In this document: in pieces, positions 39,684-49,145 of the stretch
How positions within the stretch are numbered: position 1 is the stretch's first letter
Layout: every line of letters begins with the position of its first letter
Origin: an uncultured Clostridia bacterium
GTDB lineage: Bacteria; Bacillota; Clostridia; TANB77; CAG-508
Assembly: GCA_947626555.1 (NCBI GenBank)
Contig: CANQSP010000004.1
Coordinates: 1 to 56,605 of the forward strand
DNA: 56,605 nucleotides
Direction: 5' to 3'
The notes under the pieces: model-generated
What the model saw: the letters and a program-made list of their open reading frames with translations, nothing else
Database searches by the model: none
What the model was told of the DNA's origin: nothing
Program-made: the position numbers and the translations under genes

Positions 39684-40291
39684 AATACCCCCAAATATAA
39701 AACTAACATAACTATTGCTAATAGTGAAAAAATAATGTATCCTACTGTTTTTGGTTTCTTTACTTTAATATTTAATACATTAAAAATCGCTACTAATAAC
39801 ATAATTATTGAATAAATTATATTAAACGTACTAGCTTGAACAACATAGCTTAATAAATAACCAAGTGGAAATATTAAAGCAGAATATGTAACTGGTAAGC
39901 CACTATAATACTTTATAGATATATCTCCTCCATCAGTTTTAATGTTAAAGTATGCAAGTCTTGCTATTCCACATATAGCAAATACTACATATATTATTAA
40001 GTTATACCAAGCCGTTAACTTCAAACTAATACAAATTGCAATTGGTAAAGCAATAAAATCAATAGCATCTACTAAAGAGTCTAATTCTATTCCAAACCTT
40101 TTTTCCTCTTCTGTTCTTTTGCATTTTCTTGCTATAAATCCATCAAATAAGTCACAAACTCCTGCACCAATTAAGCAAGACAGAGATAATAGAATATTTT
40201 CATTTGTAAAACTTAAAAATATTCCCAATACACTTAATAACAACCCTATATAAGTTAATATTACTGATTTATTCCATTTTCCAATTATCAT
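39680..40291 (-). CDS. pssA: CDP-alcohol phosphatidyltransferase, PssA-like
   Basis: 203 residues, about six membrane helices. The full family motif D-G-x2-A-R-x8-G-x3-D-x3-D is visible in CDLFDGFIARKC...FGIELDSLVDAID. Placed next to psd, its likely product is a phosphatidylserine-type lipid from a CDP-activated lipid and serine. The lipid chain could come from CdsA or from the CarS-like protein of this operon. Confidence 0.88.
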   Translation of the reverse strand: MIIGKWNKSVILTYIGLLLSVLGIFLSFTNENILLSLSCLIGAGVCDLFDGFIARKCKRTEEEKRFGIELDSLVDAIDFIALPIAICISLKLTAWYNLIIYVVFAICGIARLAYFNIKTDGGDISIKYYSGLPVTYSALIFPLGYLLSYVVQASTFNIIYSIIMLLVAIFNVLNIKVKKPKTVGYIIFSLLAIVMLVLYLGVL

Positions 40292-40357
40292 ATTTTTCCT
40301 CTTTCTTATGTGAATTTTTTCTACTATTTGCCGTAAATTATGTTACTACCACATAAT

Positions 40358-42862
40358 TTAATTTTCTACTATTGAGACTACACCAGTTGCTCCATCTATT
40401 TTTATTTTCTGACCATCTTTAACTTTAGACATTACATCATGACAACTAACTATTGCAGGTATACCATATTCTCTGGATACAATTGCTGCATGACATAAAA
40501 TTCCTCCATACTCTGTAACTATTCCTGATAATATTGCAAATTTTGGAGTCCAACCAGTATCTGTAAATTTAGTAATTAAAATATCATTCTTTTGTAATCT
40601 ATTTATTTCTTCAAAACTTTCAATTACACGGGCTGTTCCAATAACTATACCACTATTTGCCCCTAATCCTTTAATTATATTTTCATTTTTTTCTGTATTT
40701 TCAGTATCTATAGAAAATACTTGTCCAATTTCATTTTCACTCATATAATTTCTATATGAATTATAATATCTTTTATTTTTAATAATAATATTTGCTAAAT
40801 CTTCTTTTTTTAGTTTACCGTCTAAATAATCCCATATGTTACCTACTTTTAGAAACCATATATCATCTATATTATTAATAACTTTTTCGTTTAACAGTTC
40901 TTTTGCAAGTTCTATTGTATAAATCCTTATAATATAATAAAACCTAGTTGATACATCTCTAAATTCTTCTCTCCACCATAACATTTTACGCATTTTCTCT
41001 ATTTTTTTCTTTATTTTTTCGTATTTTTTATGGTTAACTTTTGCTTCAATTTTACTCAACATTCTATCATATTCTTTTTTTCCATTTTTTTGGTCTTCTA
41101 TTGGGCTAAATTTATCTTCAAGATTAACCATATCTTTTAAGGTTACAATTAATGGAGAAATGTCTTCATAATAACATTTATAAGTAACATCTAATTCTTT
41201 ATCTGAATGATAACCATAATCATCTATAAGCTTATTTATTAATTCAAACCTTGCACTCTTATTTTTTACATCTTTTATAATTGTTTCTACATTACTATTC
41301 GTCCAATATTCAAATTCTTTTTTATCTTCTCTTATTTTCCTACTAATATTCCACATATCATAAAATGGCAATAGATGAGATATATTTTCTATACTACTTA
41401 ATAAAGTTAAATATTCTGCTTCTGACACATATTTTAATAATCCATCTTTATATAATGATTGATGTATTGTATTTATAAAAATCTGCCAAAAATATGTAGA
41501 TTCACTTTGTAAATAATCTTCATGTGTAAGTTTATACCAAACTTCTTTTATATTTCCAATTTTTTTATCATCATAATTTTTTCTATAAGCGTAATATTTT
41601 TTTAGTAAGTCGTCCTTATATTTTTCGGCATTCATATTTTGTGTTTTTAATATTTTACTTTGTGCTATAGCCATTATAATGATTGCAACTATTGACTTTG
41701 GAGAAACATTAGTTGTTTTACCATCACCTTCATAAGTAATTTTTACACCATATTCACTATCAAATTCTCTTTCCTTATAGCCAACTACTTTACTCATTGC
41801 ATTCTTTACTACTGACATATTCCAATAGCAACGTGCATAAAACATTTCCCCTAACTTTTTATTAGTTTCTTTTTCAGTAAGTATTTTTGAATCTAAAATA
41901 AACTTTCTTAAAGTATATTCCCAAATATACTCATACAGGCTCCACATATACGGAGTACAAATTGTAGCAGATACTCCTCCATCTTTAAAATCTGCTGTGC
42001 TCCATATATCTTGAATTCCTTGATACTTTATTTTTGTAATTTTTCTCGCTTGTAAAATGTATAATGCATCTTTATATATTCCAAATTCAATATCACATGG
42101 ATATCCAAAAAATAATTGAATATCTGTAAACACTTTTGTTATTTTATTTAACATGCTTTCATTTAAATATTTATTTTTCTTATCATAGCTATAGCTTTCA
42201 TTATACCAATCATAATAGTATTGTTCTGGTGCAACCTTTCCGCTAACAATATTTTCTCCTAACCCTTCTCCAATTTCAATAAGCATTTGTTTATCATTTC
42301 CAGTAATTGGATTTATTGTAAAGCAAATACCGCTATACTCAGAATCCACCATTTCTTGCACTATTACAGTCATTTTTAAGTCATTAAATGAAATTTTATT
42401 ATTTAAAAGATAGCTTAATATTACTTCTGAAAACATTGATTTATAACAATCTATTACTTTTTCTAAAATATCTTCCTTCTTTACATTCAAAAATGTTTCG
42501 TATTGACCTGCAAATGAATAATCATCTAAATCTTCCTTTGCTCCACTACTTCTTACAGCATATTTCTTACTCGTTAATGACAATTTATCTACTGCATTTT
42601 TTATATCTTCATTTATTTCTATTTTGTTAAATAAATCTTTAATTTTCTTACTTGTTGTTTCTACATTTTCTTTTGTTATTCCATCTAACAATTTATTTAT
42701 TTCAGTATCTATTTTATTATCTTCAATAATTTGTTTATATGTATCACTATCTAAAACAAAGCCATTTGGAACATTAAAATTTTCTTTTCTCATAGTTATT
42801 AAAAATTTTGCTTTATTTCCAACTTTGTTTAAATTTTTTACTTCATCAAAATTAACTATCAT
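40358..42862 (-). CDS. PEP-synthase-like dikinase 2
   Basis: 834 residues from the ATG at 42862 (GGTGGTGAT upstream; a GTG overlapping the previous stop is also possible). ATP-grasp N-terminus (YAVRSSGAKEDLDDYSFAGQ, MVDSEYSGICFTINPITG, EIGEGLGENIV, YILQARKIT) and C-terminal His domain GGILCHAAIVSREYGIPAIV. The middle 400 residues differ strongly from dikinase 1, so the two probably act on different substrates. No PEP/pyruvate TIM barrel. Confidence 0.85.
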   Translation of the reverse strand: MIVNFDEVKNLNKVGNKAKFLITMRKENFNVPNGFVLDSDTYKQIIEDNKIDTEINKLLDGITKENVETTSKKIKDLFNKIEINEDIKNAVDKLSLTSKKYAVRSSGAKEDLDDYSFAGQYETFLNVKKEDILEKVIDCYKSMFSEVILSYLLNNKISFNDLKMTVIVQEMVDSEYSGICFTINPITGNDKQMLIEIGEGLGENIVSGKVAPEQYYYDWYNESYSYDKKNKYLNESMLNKITKVFTDIQLFFGYPCDIEFGIYKDALYILQARKITKIKYQGIQDIWSTADFKDGGVSATICTPYMWSLYEYIWEYTLRKFILDSKILTEKETNKKLGEMFYARCYWNMSVVKNAMSKVVGYKEREFDSEYGVKITYEGDGKTTNVSPKSIVAIIIMAIAQSKILKTQNMNAEKYKDDLLKKYYAYRKNYDDKKIGNIKEVWYKLTHEDYLQSESTYFWQIFINTIHQSLYKDGLLKYVSEAEYLTLLSSIENISHLLPFYDMWNISRKIREDKKEFEYWTNSNVETIIKDVKNKSARFELINKLIDDYGYHSDKELDVTYKCYYEDISPLIVTLKDMVNLEDKFSPIEDQKNGKKEYDRMLSKIEAKVNHKKYEKIKKKIEKMRKMLWWREEFRDVSTRFYYIIRIYTIELAKELLNEKVINNIDDIWFLKVGNIWDYLDGKLKKEDLANIIIKNKRYYNSYRNYMSENEIGQVFSIDTENTEKNENIIKGLGANSGIVIGTARVIESFEEINRLQKNDILITKFTDTGWTPKFAILSGIVTEYGGILCHAAIVSREYGIPAIVSCHDVMSKVKDGQKIKIDGATGVVSIVEN

Positions 42863-42873
42863 TTTTATCACCA

Positions 42874-43464
42874 CTAAAACATATTTTTTCTCAATCTCAT
42901 AAAATATAATAGCATATTTAATATAATATGTGTAAGTGCTCCTAAAAGCACATACATTAAATAAAAACCAATCGTCATATTATAGAAAAAGCTAACTACT
43001 AAACAACAACCAAAAACTGAATCTGCTTGATCTAAAAATATAAAGAATATTCTTTTAAATCCATTAGTATTTTTTCCTGGTTCTATATCTAGTCTCCTTT
43101 TTAAAAAGCTATTTGGTAATTCAAATAAAGAATATCCTAATCCTAATAAAACACCTATATAAACATTATAAAAAAAAGTATTAGAATGATTTATATAAAA
43201 GTAATTTAGGTTATTTAGGTTAAATAAATTAAAAATTAAACCAAACAAAACAGAGCAAATTGTATTTAATAATAAATATCCCAAAAAACCTTTCCAAGTT
43301 TTGTTGCCTCCAAATATTCTTTTTCCATCTATAAACTTTTTTCCAAAATCCATTGGCACTTTTAGCTTTTTCAATATATTTAATTTACACCATATCATAT
43401 TCAAAATTCCTGCAAATATTGGTGTAAGAAGTGTCATATACATCATTAAAATTGTATTAAGCAT
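42874..43464 (-). CDS. CDP-archaeol-synthase-like (CarS/DUF46) membrane protein
   Basis: 196 residues, five membrane helices. Residues FGGNKTWKGFLGYLL and SFLKRRLDIEPGKN...FLDQADSVFG match the CarS/DUF46 pattern, a branch of the CTP:phosphatidate cytidylyltransferase fold that activates ether lipids in archaea. A canonical cdsA is present at 10552-11358, so this is a second CDP-lipid synthase, probably for another lipid. First gene of the seven-gene set, 28 bases after cca. Confidence 0.8.
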   Translation of the reverse strand: MLNTILMMYMTLLTPIFAGILNMIWCKLNILKKLKVPMDFGKKFIDGKRIFGGNKTWKGFLGYLLLNTICSVLFGLIFNLFNLNNLNYFYINHSNTFFYNVYIGVLLGLGYSLFELPNSFLKRRLDIEPGKNTNGFKRIFFIFLDQADSVFGCCLVVSFFYNMTIGFYLMYVLLGALTHIILNMLLYFMRLRKNMF

Positions 43465-43492
43465 TTTTTATTTCCTTCAACTTTCTCTATTT

Positions 43493-44767
43493 TCAATATT
43501 TCATTTTTCTCATATTTTTTATCCATTCTGTTCTCTCTTCATGCAACTTATTTTTCATTGCTATACCATCTAATCCCCCAAATTTTTTTTGAATATATTC
43601 TCCGTCTACTCTACTTAGACATTCTTTTCCTATCTTTTCAAAATTAATTTCATCTCCACTAAAAGAATTTCTGTTTCCACTTGTTTTATCACATATTACA
43701 ACAATCTGCAACCCATCTAAACCTAATATTGTTTTATTTACTCTTTCTAGGAACTCAACTTGTTTACTTGGTTTCATTTTATAAAAAATACCACCTCTCA
43801 TATGCTCTAAACATGCTGTTTTGCCACACTTAATCCATCTATTTGGAATTTTTATTCGATTACCAAACGTATTAACTAATTTTACTCCATTTTGTTCATG
43901 ACCATAATGATGCGGATACATTTCTTTTGGTGTAATACCTTTTCCAAAATCATGTACTAATGCTGAAAAGCGTATTTCTAACTTTCTATCTTCTTCTAAA
44001 TTTTTAGTTAATTCTGTTGTCATATCTAATACCAACATTGTATGATTATATGCATCGCCTTCTGGATGATACTTTTTAGGTTGCTGTGCTCCTATTAAAT
44101 TATTAATTTCTTTAAAATGTATATCTAAAACATTGGCTTTTTTTAATACGTCAAAAAAAATCGATGGCTTTTCAGTTAATAACGCTTTTCTTAATTCTTC
44201 AAAAACCCTCTCTTTTGATAACGTATCTAATTCATTTTTTAATTCTTGCATCATTTTTAAAGTATTATTCTCTACTGAAAAACCTAAACTTGCTGAGAAC
44301 CTTGCAACTCTATATACTCTTAATGGATCCTCTTTAAAATGTTCTGTTGTTGCTCTTATTATCTTTTTACTTAAATCATCTTTTCCATTAAACGGATCAA
44401 TAATTTCATCAGTCAACATATTTTTTGCCATTGCATTTATTGTGATATCTCTTCGAGCTAAATCTTGTTCTATAGTTATATTTTTATTAGCTTTTATTTC
44501 AAATTCTTTGTGACCCTTTCCTTGTTTAGTTTCTGTTCTTGCCATAGCAAATTCATTACCATTTATAATATAAACTGCAAATGATTTCCCTTGTATTCTG
44601 GCATTTGGAAATAGCCTTTCAAAATCTTTAGTATCTAAACCTGTTACACAATAATCTTTGTCATGACTTACCTTTCCAAGTAATTCATCCCTTAAAGCAC
44701 CACCTACTAAATACAAATTTCCACCAGCCTGTTTAATTGCTTCTGCAACAACTTGCACATTTTCCAT
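43493..44767 (-). CDS. cca: CCA tRNA nucleotidyltransferase with HD domain
   Basis: 424 residues from the ATG at 44767 (AAAGGA 8 bases upstream; a longer in-frame start is less likely). Head domain LYLVGGALRDELLG, DKDYCVTG (catalytic Asp pair), RRDITINAMA, DPFNGKDDL, EDPLRVYRVARF; the C-terminal HD domain carries LVHDFGKG. It adds or repairs the 3' CCA of tRNAs. May be co-transcribed with the lipid operon. Confidence 0.92.
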   Translation of the reverse strand: MENVQVVAEAIKQAGGNLYLVGGALRDELLGKVSHDKDYCVTGLDTKDFERLFPNARIQGKSFAVYIINGNEFAMARTETKQGKGHKEFEIKANKNITIEQDLARRDITINAMAKNMLTDEIIDPFNGKDDLSKKIIRATTEHFKEDPLRVYRVARFSASLGFSVENNTLKMMQELKNELDTLSKERVFEELRKALLTEKPSIFFDVLKKANVLDIHFKEINNLIGAQQPKKYHPEGDAYNHTMLVLDMTTELTKNLEEDRKLEIRFSALVHDFGKGITPKEMYPHHYGHEQNGVKLVNTFGNRIKIPNRWIKCGKTACLEHMRGGIFYKMKPSKQVEFLERVNKTILGLDGLQIVVICDKTSGNRNSFSGDEINFEKIGKECLSRVDGEYIQKKFGGLDGIAMKNKLHEERTEWIKNMRKMKY

Positions 44768-44833
44768 TACTGTATTCCTTTCCAACTTCTTTACTCGTAT
44801 TATACCAATAATGATATAAATTATAAACAATAA

Positions 44834-44861
44834 AAGAGTAGAAATTTAAATTTCTACTCTC
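44834..44861 (-). terminator. Terminator after the aquaporin gene
   Basis: GAGTAGAAATTT/AAATTTCTACTC palindrome followed by TTTTATTG on the minus strand. Confidence 0.7.
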
Positions 44862-44873
44862 ATTCTATCTATT

Positions 44874-45575
44874 TTATTTTTTTGCTGGTTCTTCTTTCTT
44901 CTCTCCATTATTTAAATATTTATAAGTAAACGCTGCTATTGCAGAACCTATTAATGGGCTTACAATAAATACCCAAACTTGTTCTAAAGCTATTCCACCT
45001 TGGAATAAAGCTGGTGCTAAGCTTCTTGCTGGGTTTACAGATGTTCCTGTTAATGGAATACCCATAATGTGTACGAATGCTAATGTTAAACCTATTACTA
45101 TTCCTGCAACAGAACTCTTCTTTTCATCTGAAGTTACTCCTAAAACTGTATATACAAATACAAATGTAAGAATTACTTCAACTAATACAGCTCCCCACAT
45201 GCTCAAATCTATTCTAGATGCATCTCCAAAGCCATTAGCTCCTAGTCCTTGAACTGCAACATCTAATCTCATGCAGTTTGCCATTATTAAGTATAAAAGT
45301 GCTATTCCTGCTATTGCTCCTAAAACTTGAGCAACCACATAAAATATAAAATCTTTAACAGACATTTTTTTGTTAATTAACATTGCTAAAGATACTGCTG
45401 GGTTAATATGGCAACCTGATATATTTCCTATAACATATGCCATTGCTACAATCGATAAACCAAATGCTAAAGCTACTCCCAAATTTCCTAATATATCTCC
45501 TGCAATTGCTGCACTTCCACATCCAAATAATACAAGAACTGCTGTTCCTATAAATTCACATACATACTTTTTCAT
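44874..45575 (-). CDS. MIP-family aquaporin / glycerol channel
   Basis: 233 residues, six membrane helices with both half-helix motifs: GCHINPAVSLAM and GTSVNPARSLAP. AqpZ-like arrangement, suggesting water passage; glycerol cannot be excluded. AAGGAGG ribosome site. Single gene. Confidence 0.9.
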   Translation of the reverse strand: MKKYVCEFIGTAVLVLFGCGSAAIAGDILGNLGVALAFGLSIVAMAYVIGNISGCHINPAVSLAMLINKKMSVKDFIFYVVAQVLGAIAGIALLYLIMANCMRLDVAVQGLGANGFGDASRIDLSMWGAVLVEVILTFVFVYTVLGVTSDEKKSSVAGIVIGLTLAFVHIMGIPLTGTSVNPARSLAPALFQGGIALEQVWVFIVSPLIGSAIAAFTYKYLNNGEKKEEPAKK

Positions 45576-45671
45576 TTAAATTTCCTCCTTAGATTTATTA
45601 TATTTGTATTATATTTCTAACTTTTTTTACTGTCAAGTTTTTCCATATAAATAATATTATATTAATTAATT

Positions 45672-46841
45672 TTATTTTAATATTTCTTGTGCTAAGTATC
45701 TCATATTTTCTATATTTTCTTCAGTCATTTTTGTTCTTATTGTAACTGTTGGATCAACAACAGTAATATTTTTCATTTCTCCTAATATTTCCTTTATACA
45801 TTTTCCTGAATTAGGAGCCCATGTTCCATTTTCTATTATTCCAATTTTCCTGTTCTGATAATTTTTTCCTTTCAAATGCATTAATAACTGGTGCATTGGT
45901 GGAAATATTCCCATATTGTATGTTGATGAAGCTAAAATTATTTTATCATATCTAAAAGCATCTTCTATAGCTTCTGCCATGTCTTCTCTTACTAAATCTG
46001 TTACAGTTACTTTTTTTACACCTTCGTCTTTTAATATCTCAGCCATTTTATTTGCTGCCTCTAAAGTATTTCCATAAATAGATGCACATGCAATAAACAC
46101 TCCATCAGTATTTTCTGGTTTATAACTACTCCAAATATCATATAAATTAATGTAATGCTCTAAATTTTCTTTTAATATTGGTCCATGCAATGGGCAAATC
46201 ATTTTTATATCTAATGTAGAAGCTTTCTTTAACAAGCTTTGTACTTGATCTCCATATTTTCCAACTATATTAAAATAATATCTTCTTGCTTCACAGTCCC
46301 ATTCTTCGTCTACATCTAAAGCTCCAAATTTTCCAAATCCATCAGCTGAAAATAGTATTTTCTCGCTTTGCTCATATGTTACCATTACCTCTGGCCAATG
46401 TACCATTGGTGCCATAAAAAATTGTAATGTATGTTTGCCTATATTTATAGTGTCTCCTTCTTTTACAACTATTTTTCTAGCTTCTAAATCTTCAATATTA
46501 AAAAATTGAGGCATAAATGCAAATGTTTTTGCATTTCCTATAATTTTCATATTTGGAAATTTTTTAGCTAAAAATTCTACATTATATGCATGATCTGGCT
46601 CTAGATGTGATACTACTAAATAGTCTACTGTTTCTCCATCTAATGCTTTTTCCAATTTTTCATTCCATTCCTCTACTTTGCTTTTATCTATAGTATCCAT
46701 TACTACATTTTTTTCATCTTTTATTAAATATGAATTATATGATATTCCATTAGGGACTATATATTGACCTTCAAAAAAATCAATATCTCTATCATTTGCA
46801 CCTATATAATAAATATCTTTTGAAATTCTTATTTCACTCAC
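45672..46841 (-). CDS. FprA-family A-type flavoprotein
   Basis: 389 residues. Metallo-beta-lactamase-like diiron domain (SHLEPDHAYNV, MVHWPEVMV, FSADGFGKFG, CPLHGPIL), then a flavodoxin domain (ACASIYGNTLEAANKMAEIL, STYNMGIFPPMHQ). It reduces O2 or NO to protect anaerobes. No rubredoxin domain, so electrons come from a separate carrier. Confidence 0.92.
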   Translation of the reverse strand: MSEIRISKDIYYIGANDRDIDFFEGQYIVPNGISYNSYLIKDEKNVVMDTIDKSKVEEWNEKLEKALDGETVDYLVVSHLEPDHAYNVEFLAKKFPNMKIIGNAKTFAFMPQFFNIEDLEARKIVVKEGDTINIGKHTLQFFMAPMVHWPEVMVTYEQSEKILFSADGFGKFGALDVDEEWDCEARRYYFNIVGKYGDQVQSLLKKASTLDIKMICPLHGPILKENLEHYINLYDIWSSYKPENTDGVFIACASIYGNTLEAANKMAEILKDEGVKKVTVTDLVREDMAEAIEDAFRYDKIILASSTYNMGIFPPMHQLLMHLKGKNYQNRKIGIIENGTWAPNSGKCIKEILGEMKNITVVDPTVTIRTKMTEENIENMRYLAQEILK

Positions 46842-46877
46842 TTTAATCTTCCTTTCTTTTTACAATTAAACTATTCT

Positions 46878-47309
46878 TTAAAATTTAAACAAATTTAATC
46901 CTATTTCTTCATCATACATTCTATCTACTTGTCCTTCAATTATATTAATTACCATTTCACATGTTGCACTTACTATAGCTCTATTTAAGTGTCCTCCAAA
47001 TACTTTGCCTTCTGTATCTCCTGCACTCATATGTAAATGAGAATAAAATTCCCCATTCATTGTATTTATTGTACCTGTTAAAGATACTATTTCAAAATCA
47101 CCAGTAAAATTATTTGAATAATATTTTTTCTCTTTTGTTCTAAACACTCCTACTGTAAAATCTCCAACTGCACCTAAAGCATTTATGTTGGCAAGCTTGA
47201 TATTTTCTTTTAATGCAACTTCTTTTATTTTTTCTAGTATTTCTTCTCCTTTATCTATTCTTACTACTAAAGTATTATTAAATTTCCTATAATCCATTTT
47301 TATTACCAT
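46878..47309 (-). CDS. PPC/PCC (DUF296) domain protein
   Basis: 143 residues. DUF296 pattern: INALGAVGDFTVGVF, SLTGTINTMNGEFYSHLHMS, GKVFGGHL. In bacteria the domain occurs alone and its role is unclear; in plants it accompanies AT-hooks. The start at 47309 has AAGGAAGG almost touching it; the ATG at 47297 is 13 bases from that site, so the start is undecided. Confidence 0.85.
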   Translation of the reverse strand: MVIKMDYRKFNNTLVVRIDKGEEILEKIKEVALKENIKLANINALGAVGDFTVGVFRTKEKKYYSNNFTGDFEIVSLTGTINTMNGEFYSHLHMSAGDTEGKVFGGHLNRAIVSATCEMVINIIEGQVDRMYDEEIGLNLFKF

Positions 47310-47497
47310 TCCTTCCTTATTTTATTTGAGATTATAGAAGATACATATTTATATAAAAATTTCTTTAACCTATACCTTCTCTAAAATCTATATAATATAT
47401 TAAAATTAAATATTTTTCAATATTTTTTTAAAATACTAGACTTTTTTTTAGTTTTTGTATATTATAATGTTATTAACAAATGAAAGGAAGTTATTAT

Positions 47498-47794
47498 ATG
47501 ATTAAATTTATAAAAATAGTCTCTATATCAATTCTTTTTTTAATGTTAACATCTACAATATGCTTTGCAACAGATATAAACATGAACTTGCAAAGTGAAG
47601 ATTCTTATTCAAATTCATATAACGATTCAAATAATACGCATACTACAGTTTCTGGTCAAAGTTTAAATAATTTTTCTACAGAAGAAAGTGATGAACTAAC
47701 TACAAGTGATATTATAAATATATTATTAATAGTTGTTGGAGTTGTACTAATTCTTTTAGGAATTGCAATTTTAATTCGAATTCATACTAATTAA
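47498..47794 (+). CDS. Exported single-TM protein, Ser/Asn/Thr-rich
   Basis: 98 residues from the ATG at 47498 (AAAGGAAG 8 bases upstream). Signal peptide (LFLMLTSTICFATD), Ser/Asn/Thr-rich outer segment, then a C-terminal membrane helix (about 73-93). Same architecture as the next gene. No recognised domain. Confidence 0.75.
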   Translation: MIKFIKIVSISILFLMLTSTICFATDINMNLQSEDSYSNSYNDSNNTHTTVSGQSLNNFSTEESDELTTSDIINILLIVVGVVLILLGIAILIRIHTN

Positions 47795-47802
47795 AAAATT
47801 AT

Positions 47803-47828
47803 ATCCTCTTATATTTTAAGAGGTTTTT
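47803..47828 (+). terminator. Rho-independent terminator
   Basis: CCTCTTATATTTTAAGAGG followed by seven T. Confidence 0.75.
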
Positions 47829-47980
47829 TTATTTATATTTTTCATGTTTTTCATACATTTTATGTATGAAAATTTTTCAATTTTACTTTTTCCAGTATAT
47901 TTTGTTTTTATTCAACAATACTATTATTAATTCTAATTTTCTAAAATGAAAATTAAAAAAATTTTTATAAGGAGGCTACT

Positions 47981-48484
47981 ATGAAAAAGAAACTTTTCGT
48001 AAGTATTTTATTTCTAGTTATTACACTTATTTTATCTTTTTCTTATACTTTTGCTGCAAATGAAACAGAAAATAATCCTATGGAAGGTATAAGAAACTTT
48101 GTAGGTGGAGCTGAAAATGCTATGGAAGATGCTGCAAGTGGTATTGCAAATGGCGTTAGAAATATAACAGGTGCTGCTGAAAATGGTATGGAAAGTACTA
48201 CAAATAATGAAAACAATTCTAATAATTCTGGTACAAACAATAATGGTGCAAACAATAGAGATATGCAAAATAATACTACAGGAGGAATGATGACAGATAA
48301 TAACAATGGTGGTGACTACACAGCTGCAAGAACTTCTGGAGAAGGACTTTTCGGTGGAACAGGTAATACTTTAATGTGGGTAGTTGTTATATTAGCAGCA
48401 ATAGCTATTATTGCTCTTATATGGGCTTACATTAGAAGTACAAATGCTTCTAATAACCATAATGATGATGAAAATAAATATTAA
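47981..48484 (+). CDS. Exported single-TM protein, Asn/Gly-rich
   Basis: 167 residues. Signal peptide (ILSFSYTFAANE), a duplicated motif FVGGAENAMED.. / ITGAAENGMES.. (about 40-70), an Asn-rich stretch, then a membrane helix (WVVVILAAIAIIALIWAYI) and a short charged tail. AGGAGG ribosome site. Probably surface-exposed; function unknown. Confidence 0.78.
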   Translation: MKKKLFVSILFLVITLILSFSYTFAANETENNPMEGIRNFVGGAENAMEDAASGIANGVRNITGAAENGMESTTNNENNSNNSGTNNNGANNRDMQNNTTGGMMTDNNNGGDYTAARTSGEGLFGGTGNTLMWVVVILAAIAIIALIWAYIRSTNASNNHNDDENKY

Positions 48485-48485
48485 T

Positions 48486-48531
48486 TGTAAATACACTTGC
48501 TTATTTATTTTATATTTAGCAAGTGTATTTT
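48486..48531 (+). terminator. Terminator of the dispersed hairpin family
   Basis: AAATACACTTGCT and AGCAAGTGTATTTT arms, then TCTTTCT. Shares ATTGTAAATACACTT with the hairpins at 30541 and 56184. Confidence 0.7.
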
Positions 48532-48639
48532 CTTTCTAAATTTTATATGATATAATATTCTTATAAATTTAAGTAATATTAGATAATTTTTATTACTATG
48601 TATGATTTATGAAAAAGCAAGAAAGGAATTTATTTTTAT

Positions 48640-49077
48640 ATGATTAAAATAATTGCTAAAAATCCTGTTGCAAAACACAATTACACTATTATAAATACTA
48701 TTGAAGCAGGAATTGTTTTAACAGGTACAGAAATAAAATCAATAAGAAATGGTAAAGTTAATTTAAAGGATAGCTATGCATCTGTTCAAAAAGGTGAAGT
48801 ATATATTCATTCTATGCATATTAGTCCATATGAACATGGAAATATTTTTAATAAAGATCCCTTACGTGATAGAAAACTATTACTTAACCGACATGAAATT
48901 ATAAAAATAATTGGATTAATTAAACAAAAAGGTTATACTTTAATACCTATTAGTCTATATTTTAAAGGCAATTTTGTCAAAGTCGAACTTGGTATAGGTA
49001 AAGGTAAAAAATTATATGATAAACGTGAAGATTTAAAAAAGAAAGATTCTGAACGCTATATTCAACAACATACATAA
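48640..49077 (+). CDS. smpB: SsrA-binding protein SmpB
   Basis: 145 residues. Motifs: [81 protein letters not shown]. It works with tmRNA to rescue stalled ribosomes. No tmRNA gene is visible in the window. -10 TATAAT at 48551. Confidence 0.95.
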   Translation: MIKIIAKNPVAKHNYTIINTIEAGIVLTGTEIKSIRNGKVNLKDSYASVQKGEVYIHSMHISPYEHGNIFNKDPLRDRKLLLNRHEIIKIIGLIKQKGYTLIPISLYFKGNFVKVELGIGKGKKLYDKREDLKKKDSERYIQQHT

Positions 49078-49081
49078 AATC

Positions 49082-49131
49082 AAAAGAGTTCATTGTATTG
49101 AATAATTCATACTATGAACTCTTTTTACATT
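49082..49131. terminator. Bidirectional terminator
   Basis: AAAAGAGTTCA and TGAACTCTTTTT arms between the convergent smpB and fba genes. Confidence 0.75.
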
Positions 49132-49145
49132 ATATTGATTTTAAA

